7,003 nt of DNA, taken from contig JACZTE010000048.1 of assembly GCA_022573935.1 (NCBI GenBank), forward strand, positions 1 to 7,003, read 5' to 3'. Positions 1-3,519 of this stretch are shown here, piece by piece. The notes under the pieces are model-generated. The model saw only the letters and a program-made list of their open reading frames with translations. It was not told the origin of the DNA and did no database searches. The DNA is from Chloroflexota bacterium. GTDB taxonomy: Bacteria; Chloroflexota; Dehalococcoidia; DSTF01; RBG-16-68-14. The translations under genes were made by a program, and so were the position numbers. Each line of letters begins with the position of its first letter. Position 1 is the stretch's first letter.

Positions 1-54
1 GGCTTTTCAGGCATCCTCTCCCTGCTGCGTCAGTTCGGCCACACCTGCGCGTAG
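1..54 (+). CDS. C-terminal end of an unidentified upstream gene (partial)
   Basis: Reading from base 1, seventeen sense codons run to a TAG at 52-54 and give the peptide GFSGILSLLRQFGHTCA. Nearly all of these codons end in G or C, as in the genes nearby. The other two plus-strand frames read less naturally, so this looks like the true end of a gene entering from the left. Only 4 bases separate its stop from the ATG of the biotin carrier gene, which suggests co-transcription and perhaps translational coupling. Biotin carrier genes often follow a carboxylase subunit gene, but this short tail matches no family I can name. Confidence 0.45.
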   Translation, partial: GFSGILSLLRQFGHTCA

Positions 55-58
55 AGCT

Positions 59-577
59 ATGGCGTCAACGTACCGGCTGACACTGAACGAAGAGGAGCAC
101 GAACTGGAGGTCGAGGAGCACGACGGCCAGTTCCGCGTGCGCCTGGACGGCACATGGTACCCCGTCGAGCTGGAACGGATCGGCGAGACGGCGCGCTACT
201 CGCTGCTGCTCGACCACCGCCCCTACGACGTCTTCGCCGAGGAGGGGCCCGATGGCTACCACATCGTCATCGGCTCGCGCCTCTTCGCCATCACCACGCC
301 GGGCCTGCTGCGCGGCCGGCGGGCCGGCGGGCCGGAAGCCGCCGAGACGACGACGGACTCAGGCGAATGGGTGCTCACTTCGCCCATGGCGGGCGTGGTG
401 CTGGAGATCATGGTCGAACCGGGCGACGATGTGGAGGCGGGCCAGGTGGTGGCAACGATCGAGGCGATGAAGATGCAGAACAACCTGAATGCGAGCCGCG
501 CCGGCACGGTGAAGGCCGTGTACGTCTCCGTGGGCCAGCGGGTGGAGCAAGGGACGCCGCTGCTGGTGGTGCTCTGA
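59..577 (+). CDS. Biotin/lipoyl-attachment carrier protein (BCCP-like carboxylase subunit)
   Basis: This 172-residue cytoplasmic protein appears to be the biotin carrier of an acyl-CoA carboxylase (acetyl-, propionyl- or similar). Biotin ligase modifies a lysine on such proteins, and the arm shuttles CO2 between the biotin carboxylase and carboxyltransferase. The C-terminal domain (about residues 104-172) begins with VLTSPMAGVV and carries the biotinylation motif EAMKMQN with target Lys138, 34 residues from the end as usual. Residues 1-80 (YRLTLNEEEHELEVEEHDG and on) resemble the beta-rich segment before the biotin domain in propionyl-CoA-carboxylase-type alpha subunits and stand-alone carriers. 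A Gly/Arg-rich, then Thr/acid-rich linker lies at about 81-103. This is not the classical Pro/Ala-linker AccB layout, so no symbol is given. The ATG follows the upstream stop by 4 bases and has only a weak SD (TAGAG), consistent with coupling. The carboxylase partner is not in the window, so the substrate is unknown. Confidence 0.88.
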   Translation: MASTYRLTLNEEEHELEVEEHDGQFRVRLDGTWYPVELERIGETARYSLLLDHRPYDVFAEEGPDGYHIVIGSRLFAITTPGLLRGRRAGGPEAAETTTDSGEWVLTSPMAGVVLEIMVEPGDDVEAGQVVATIEAMKMQNNLNASRAGTVKAVYVSVGQRVEQGTPLLVVL

Positions 578-578
578 T

Positions 579-615
579 CGAATCGACACGCGTTGACGCA
601 CTCGCTCGCGATTCG
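579..615 (+). repeat. 7-bp inverted repeat flanking the infC -35 region
   Basis: CGAATCG (579-585) and its exact reverse complement CGATTCG (609-615) are separated by 23 bases that contain the TTGACG -35 box. The right arm ends just before the -10 box. It could be an operator dyad for the infC promoter, a weak 3'-end structure for the carrier gene, or chance. The wide spacing and absence of a T-run make it a poor intrinsic terminator. Confidence 0.3.
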
Positions 616-622
616 TTATAGT
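593..622 (+). promoter_or_regulatory. Sigma70-type promoter for infC-rpmI-rplT
   Basis: TTGACG (593-598) matches the -35 consensus at five of six positions. TATAGT (617-622) matches the -10 consensus at five of six, with an 18-base spacer. It lies in the short gap after the biotin carrier gene and before infC. The predicted transcription start is about 628-630, giving a leader of roughly 42 bases before the proposed AUA start at 672. That leader is too short for the long L20-binding leader known in Firmicutes. Confidence 0.6.
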
Positions 623-636
623 TACCGACTGTAGAG

Positions 637-675
637 ATGCCGTACCAACGTTTAGACAAGAGGGTCTGGGCATAG
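637..675 (+). other. Possible 12-codon leader ORF overlapping the infC start
   Basis: An ATG at 637 opens a short frame encoding MPYQRLDKRVWA and ends at TAG 673-675. That stop overlaps the proposed infC AUA (672-674) as AUAG. The frame differs from infC. No SD precedes the ATG, and the predicted transcript start is only about 8 bases upstream, so translation would have to be near-leaderless. If translated, terminating ribosomes would be delivered directly onto the AUA and would open the hairpin at 651-670. No run of one amino acid suggests classical attenuation. It may be fortuitous. Confidence 0.2.
651..670 (+). promoter_or_regulatory. infC Shine-Dalgarno displayed in a hairpin loop
   Basis: The SD core AAGAGGG (658-664) is followed by seven bases and then ATA at 672, ideal spacing for initiation there. 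AGAC (654-657) can pair with GTCT (664-667), and three T-G wobble pairs (651-653 with 668-670) can lengthen the stem, leaving AAGAGG in the loop. The stem is weak, so the hairpin is tentative. The SD itself is clear and helps decide the infC start. Confidence 0.5.
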
Positions 676-1280
676 CTCGCGAGCTTCGCACGAACCAGCG
701 CATTCGGGCCCGCGAGGTCTTCGTGATCGACGAGGGCGGCGAGCGCTTGGGCGTCATGTCACTAGCCGAGGCGCAGGCCGCTGCGCGAGAGCGAGAACTC
801 GATCTGGTTGAGGTCGCCCCGGCTTCCGTGCCTCCGGTCTGCCGCATCCTGGACTACGGCAAGTTCAAGTACCAGCAGGCGAAGAAAGAACGTGGCACCA
901 AGCACCAGCACCTCGGTCAGCTTCGCGAGGTGCGCTTCAAGGTCAAGATCAGTGACCACGATATGGAGATGAAGCTGCGTCGCGCGGAGCGCTTCCTGAA
1001 GGAGGGAAGCAAAGTCAAGCTCTCCGTGATGTTCCGGGGCAGAGAGATGGCCCATCCTGACATCGGTAGGGCGCTGCTCCTGCGGGCACAAGAGCATCTG
1101 GAGGAGGTGGCGATAGTGGACAAGCCACCCTCCATGGTAGGCCGGTTCATGAACATGATTCTGGGGCCCACTCGCGGGCAATCGACGGAGAAGGCGTCCT
1201 CTTCGCCCAAGGCAAAGGCAGACAAGACAACGGTGGGCGAGGCGAAAGCGGGCGAGGCGAAGGCAGTCTCGGAGGGATAG
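672..1280 (+). CDS. infC: Translation initiation factor IF-3, proposed AUA start
   Basis: IF-3 binds the 30S subunit, prevents premature 50S joining and checks the start codon and initiator tRNA. The N-terminal domain includes RTNQRIRAREVFVIDEGGE (from residue 6). The family signature RILDYGKFKY is at 58-67, followed by a Lys-rich linker. The C-terminal domain (about 84-168) contains KVKLSVMFRGREMAH. A Lys/Ala/Glu/Ser-rich tail with a GEAKA repeat ends the protein. The first conventional start, GTG 723, would remove 17 residues including the conserved NQRIRAREV segment. No ATG, GTG or TTG exists in frame between the upstream TGA (594-596) and 723. ATA 672, seven bases after AAGAGGG, gives a 202-residue protein starting (M)ARELRTNQRI. 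CTG 666 is in frame but only one base from the SD. E. coli infC uses AUU, which IF-3 itself discriminates against for autoregulation; AUA here suggests the same. The gene leads the infC-rpmI-rplT operon. Family identity is certain; the exact start is inferred. Confidence 0.93.
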   Translation: MARELRTNQRIRAREVFVIDEGGERLGVMSLAEAQAAARERELDLVEVAPASVPPVCRILDYGKFKYQQAKKERGTKHQHLGQLREVRFKVKISDHDMEMKLRRAERFLKEGSKVKLSVMFRGREMAHPDIGRALLLRAQEHLEEVAIVDKPPSMVGRFMNMILGPTRGQSTEKASSSPKAKADKTTVGEAKAGEAKAVSEG

Positions 1281-1281
1281 C

Positions 1282-1482
1282 GTGCCGAAGCAAAAGACGC
1301 ACAAGGGCGCCCGCGCGCGCCTCGGCTTTACCGGGCGAGGCAAGCTGCTGCGTCGCAAAGGTAACATCAACAACTTTCGACGCAAGAAGCATCGCCGCTC
1401 TAAGGGCCAGTACGATGAGATGATGGTGGTGCACCCAAGCCTGCGTCGCCGCCTTCGAAGGCTGCTGCCCTACGGGCGTTGA
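1282..1482 (+). CDS. rpmI: Large-subunit ribosomal protein bL35
   Basis: This 66-residue, very basic protein is bL35, a component of the 50S subunit. The N-terminus MPKQKTHKGARARL matches the family's conserved opening. The central GRGKLLRRKGN, the basic RRKKHRRSK stretch and the C-terminal RRLRRLLPYGR are also typical, and the length is normal. Translation starts at GTG 1282, one base after the infC stop. The SD GGAGGG (1271-1276) lies inside the end of infC with five-base spacing, so it is probably translationally coupled to infC. In E. coli, L20 represses rpmI and rplT translation; no comparable pseudoknot was identified here. Confidence 0.97.
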   Translation: MPKQKTHKGARARLGFTGRGKLLRRKGNINNFRRKKHRRSKGQYDEMMVVHPSLRRRLRRLLPYGR

Positions 1483-1494
1483 GGAAACACAACG

Positions 1495-1857
1495 ATGAGT
1501 AGAGTAAAACGCGGCGTCACAGCCCACAGACGGCACAAGAAGATACTAAAGATGGCGAAGGGCCACCGGGGGGCTCGCCACAGGTCGTTCCGCCGCGCTA
1601 ATGAGTCCGTCCTCCACGCTCTCGACTACGCCTACCGCGACCGGCGCGACCGCAAAGGGCAGTTTCGCCGCCTCTGGATCATGCGCATCAATGCCGCCGC
1701 CCGTCTCCAGGGCCTCACCTACGGCCGGCTGATCCATGGGCTGACGAAGGCCGGCGTGGCCGTGGACCGCAAGATCCTGGCCGATCTGGCAGTGCGCGAC
1801 ACGACCACCTTCGCCGCCATCGCCGACCGAGCAAAAGCCGCCCTCGCCGCGAGCTGA
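1495..1857 (+). CDS. rplT: Large-subunit ribosomal protein bL20
   Basis: This 120-residue basic protein is bL20, needed early in 50S assembly through 23S rRNA binding. The N-terminal arm [20 protein letters not shown] (residues 3-22) continues into [15 protein letters not shown]. The globular part contains [38 protein letters not shown], and [19 protein letters not shown]. All are family hallmarks, and the length is typical (about 117-120). The ATG is 12 bases after the rpmI stop. GAGG at 1481-1484 overlaps that stop and serves as SD with ten-base spacing. It is the last gene of the operon, with a terminator hairpin 25 bases downstream. L20 is the operon's known autorepressor in E. coli and Bacillus; whether it acts so here is not visible. 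Confidence 0.98.
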   Translation: MSRVKRGVTAHRRHKKILKMAKGHRGARHRSFRRANESVLHALDYAYRDRRDRKGQFRRLWIMRINAAARLQGLTYGRLIHGLTKAGVAVDRKILADLAVRDTTTFAAIADRAKAALAAS

Positions 1858-1881
1858 CGCAGCCCGATTCGCCGCTATCCC

Positions 1882-1909
1882 AGGCCAGGCTCATGCCTGG
1901 CCTTTGTGT
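1882..1909 (+). terminator. Rho-independent terminator of infC-rpmI-rplT
   Basis: AGGCCAGGC (1882-1890), loop TCAT and GCCTGGCCT (1895-1903) form a perfect 9-bp GC-rich stem with a 4-base loop, starting 25 bases after the rplT stop. It is followed by TTGTGT, a T-rich but interrupted tract. Position and shape fit an intrinsic terminator; the broken T-run may make it leaky. Confidence 0.8.
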
Positions 1910-1923
1910 ATGAAAACACAAAG
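1902..1923 (+). repeat. Second hairpin overlapping the terminator
   Basis: CTTTGTGT (1902-1909) and ACACAAAG (1916-1923) form a perfect 8-bp inverted repeat around the loop ATGAAA. Two bases (1902-1903) are shared with the 3' arm of the terminator stem, so both hairpins cannot form completely at once. Its 5' arm is the terminator's T-rich tract. It might protect the 3' end, act as a bidirectional element with the terminator, or be incidental. Confidence 0.55.
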
Positions 1924-1930
1924 GGAGCAC

Positions 1931-1959
1931 TTGAAATTTTATCGCGGGTGGTTTATTCT
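1931..1959 (+). promoter_or_regulatory. Sigma70-type promoter for the PAP2-family gene
   Basis: TTGAAA (1931-1936, five of six matches) and TATTCT (1954-1959, four of six matches) are separated by exactly 17 bases. They sit in a locally AT-rich segment that contrasts with the GC-rich surroundings. The start would fall near 1966, giving a leader of about 52 bases before the ATG at 2018. The site lies after the rplT terminator, so the gene is probably transcribed separately from the ribosomal operon. Confidence 0.55.
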
Positions 1960-1974
1960 CAAAAATAAGGGGAA

Positions 1975-2010
1975 CTCCTAGGAAGCGAGGAGCGTCTACG
2001 CACTAGGAGG
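1975..2010 (+). promoter_or_regulatory. SD-sequestering hairpin in the PAP2 gene leader
   Basis: The strong SD AGGAGG (2005-2010) precedes the ATG at 2018 by seven bases. CTCCTAG (1975-1981) is exactly complementary to CTAGGAG (2003-2009), a 7-bp stem with a 21-base loop that would bury the SD. AGGAG inside the loop (1988-1992) can pair with CTCCT (1975-1979) instead, which would free the SD. This two-state arrangement resembles a translational switch or RNA thermometer. No known riboswitch core was recognised, and the stem may be only marginally stable. Confidence 0.4.
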
Positions 2011-2017
2011 AAAACCA

Positions 2018-2812
2018 ATGGCGATAGTAAACCTGAGAAACGAAGCGCTATCGCGACGGGTGAGTTGGTTCTTCAGCCGATTCCCGTTGCCTCAGCATCG
2101 TGGCGCTCGTTTCCTCTTCGAACTATCGCTCTTGGTGCCCGCCTACTTCGCCTACCATCTCGTGCGCGGCGCGATAAATGGCCGCGCTGACGAAGCGTTC
2201 GTCAACGGCGCCAGGCTGATCCAAATTGAACAGGCGCTGGGCATCTTTTGGGAGCTTTCGCTGCAAGCTCTCATCCTTGAGAGCCAGCTGCTGATCGATT
2301 TCTTCAACGGCGTCTACATCTGGGGACATATCCCGGTCATTATCGGGCTGGCGGTCTGGCTCTTCATCTTCCAGCCTCATGTCTTCGCCCGCTACCGCAA
2401 CGCCTTCCTGATCTCGGGCGCCATCGGCCTCATCTTCTTCGTCACCCTGCCTGTAGCGCCACCGCGTTTCTTTGGCGATGCGGGCTTCGTCGATACGATT
2501 ACGCTACACAACAGCGCCTACCGGGTGCTCCAGCCACCGGCGTTAGTCAACCAGTACGCAGCGCTCCCCAGCCTCCACTTCGGCTGGAACCTGCTGATGG
2601 GGCTGGCCTTGTTCGAGACCACCCGTTCGTGGCTCGTGAAGGGGTTCGCGATGTTCATGCCGACGCTGATGCTGGCCGGCATCATCTTCACCGGCAACCA
2701 CTACATCCTCGACGCTGTCCTGGGCGGCGTGGTTGCGCTCGCCGCGCTCTGGCTCGCCGGGCGGCTGCACCGCCTGTTCGAGGGCACTCGCATCCACGCC
2801 GTCCTGGTCTAA
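2018..2812 (+). CDS. PAP2-superfamily membrane phosphatase/transferase (IPC-synthase-like)
   Basis: This 264-residue polytopic membrane protein has about six hydrophobic segments (roughly residues 32-50, 78-92, 102-118, 128-145, 190-200 and 210-255). Its motifs match the Aur1/inositol-phosphorylceramide-synthase-like branch of PAP2: PVAPPRF (145-151), PSLH with His187 (184-187), and GNHYILD with His228 and Asp232 (226-232), which supply the likely catalytic His-His-Asp set. The KxxxxxxRP motif of ordinary PAP2 phosphatases is absent, as expected in this branch. Family enzymes cleave or transfer lipid phosphate headgroups, for example inositol phosphate onto a lipid acceptor. Substrate and direction cannot be read from sequence, so simple lipid-phosphate phosphatase activity is equally possible. 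The ATG is fixed by AGGAGG seven bases upstream. The gene has its own promoter and faces the phosphodiesterase gene, with overlapping stop codons. Confidence 0.85.
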   Translation: MAIVNLRNEALSRRVSWFFSRFPLPQHRGARFLFELSLLVPAYFAYHLVRGAINGRADEAFVNGARLIQIEQALGIFWELSLQALILESQLLIDFFNGVYIWGHIPVIIGLAVWLFIFQPHVFARYRNAFLISGAIGLIFFVTLPVAPPRFFGDAGFVDTITLHNSAYRVLQPPALVNQYAALPSLHFGWNLLMGLALFETTRSWLVKGFAMFMPTLMLAGIIFTGNHYILDAVLGGVVALAALWLAGRLHRLFEGTRIHAVLV

Positions 2813-3519
2813 GACAGCGACGGGCTAAGCTCGCCGCCGCGGACGCTGGCCAGCAAGTCCAGGCTATCGCTCGTCACGCCGCTCACGCCACACGCCAACA
2901 CCCGCCGAGCCTCCTCGGCCGTCTCCACTCCCCAGGTCACGATCGTGCCCGCACCTCCCGCGCCAAGCTCCGCGATGAGCACTTGCGTGACCAGCCGGCT
3001 ATCGATAGATACGGCCTCGATCTCGCCCCGCTCCAGACGGCGACGTAGCCCGCCCAGCTTTCCCGCCCTGCCGACGGTGTAAAAGCGAGGCGCTTGCGGC
3101 ATGAGCGTGCGTAGACGGTCAAGGTGCGCCCACGTTGGTGTGCTGAAGGCGACGCTCTCCGAAACGCCCGCCCGCTCGACCGCATCAGCCACAGCCTGGG
3201 CCAAACCTTTTGCCTGGCCCTTGAGATCGAGGAAGAGCCGGCCTTGGCCGGCCGCGGCCTCGAGCACCTGATCCAAGAGGAGGCGCGGCTTCCAGCCGGC
3301 CTGGAGCGTCCAGCGCTCCCAGAGGATGGGGATGGGGCCGGCCGTCTTTTCGTGGCGAACCTCTAGCCTGCCTCGATCCAGCCAGACATCGGCCTCCGCG
3401 TAGTCGACTCCTGCGGCGAACGCTGCAGCTAGCTGCGAGAGATCGTTCCCTGCACGGTGGGCGATGGCGAGCGGTCGCGTTCGAGGCGAAGCGTCGGGCA
3501 TGCGCGAACCTTGGGCCAT
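2809..3519 (-). CDS. Glycerophosphodiester phosphodiesterase family protein
   Basis: This 236-residue protein with no evident signal peptide is probably a cytoplasmic TIM-barrel enzyme that hydrolyses glycerophosphodiesters to glycerol-3-phosphate and an alcohol during phospholipid turnover. The GDPD pattern is visible: AIAHRAGN with His21-Arg22, AEADV with Glu42 and Asp44 (metal ligands), RHE with catalytic His56, and LDLK with Lys100. TWGVETAEEARRVLACGVSG and VTSD near the end match the C-terminal barrel strands. Length is at the short end of the family. After His56 the usual Asp of the HD pair is Glu, a mild substitution. ATG 3519 shares one base with the pheT stop (TGATG), suggesting coupling. 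ATG 3501 (Met7) is an alternative with AAGG seven bases upstream, and residues 1-15 look dispensable. It is the last gene of the pheS-pheT operon, and its stop overlaps that of the convergent PAP2 gene. Confidence 0.87.
   Translation of the reverse strand: MAQGSRMPDASPRTRPLAIAHRAGNDLSQLAAAFAAGVDYAEADVWLDRGRLEVRHEKTAGPIPILWERWTLQAGWKPRLLLDQVLEAAAGQGRLFLDLKGQAKGLAQAVADAVERAGVSESVAFSTPTWAHLDRLRTLMPQAPRFYTVGRAGKLGGLRRRLERGEIEAVSIDSRLVTQVLIAELGAGGAGTIVTWGVETAEEARRVLACGVSGVTSDSLDLLASVRGGELSPSLS

Noticed and set aside
154..621. Plus-strand 155-aa frame overlapping the biotin carrier gene, running towards the infC promoter
   Set aside because: Its Arg/Gly/Ala-rich composition is typical of a shifted frame over GC-rich coding DNA, and the biotin carrier occupies the true frame with clear motifs.
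666..668. CTG 666 as the infC start
   Set aside because: It is in frame but only one base after the AAGAGGG SD, too close for normal initiation; ATA 672 has seven-base spacing.
723..725. GTG 723 as the infC start
   Set aside because: It would delete the conserved RTNQRIRAREVF segment, which is clearly encoded just upstream, and it lacks a well-placed SD.
1971..1998. ECF-sigma-like promoter (GGAACT, 17 bases, GTCTA) before the PAP2 gene
   Set aside because: The transcript would start at or inside the SD (2005-2010), leaving no usable ribosome-binding site, and the TTGAAA/TATTCT pair upstream is better placed.
3124..3366. Plus-strand 80-aa frame antisense to the phosphodiesterase gene
   Set aside because: It has no SD or family features and overlaps a gene with a full set of GDPD motifs.
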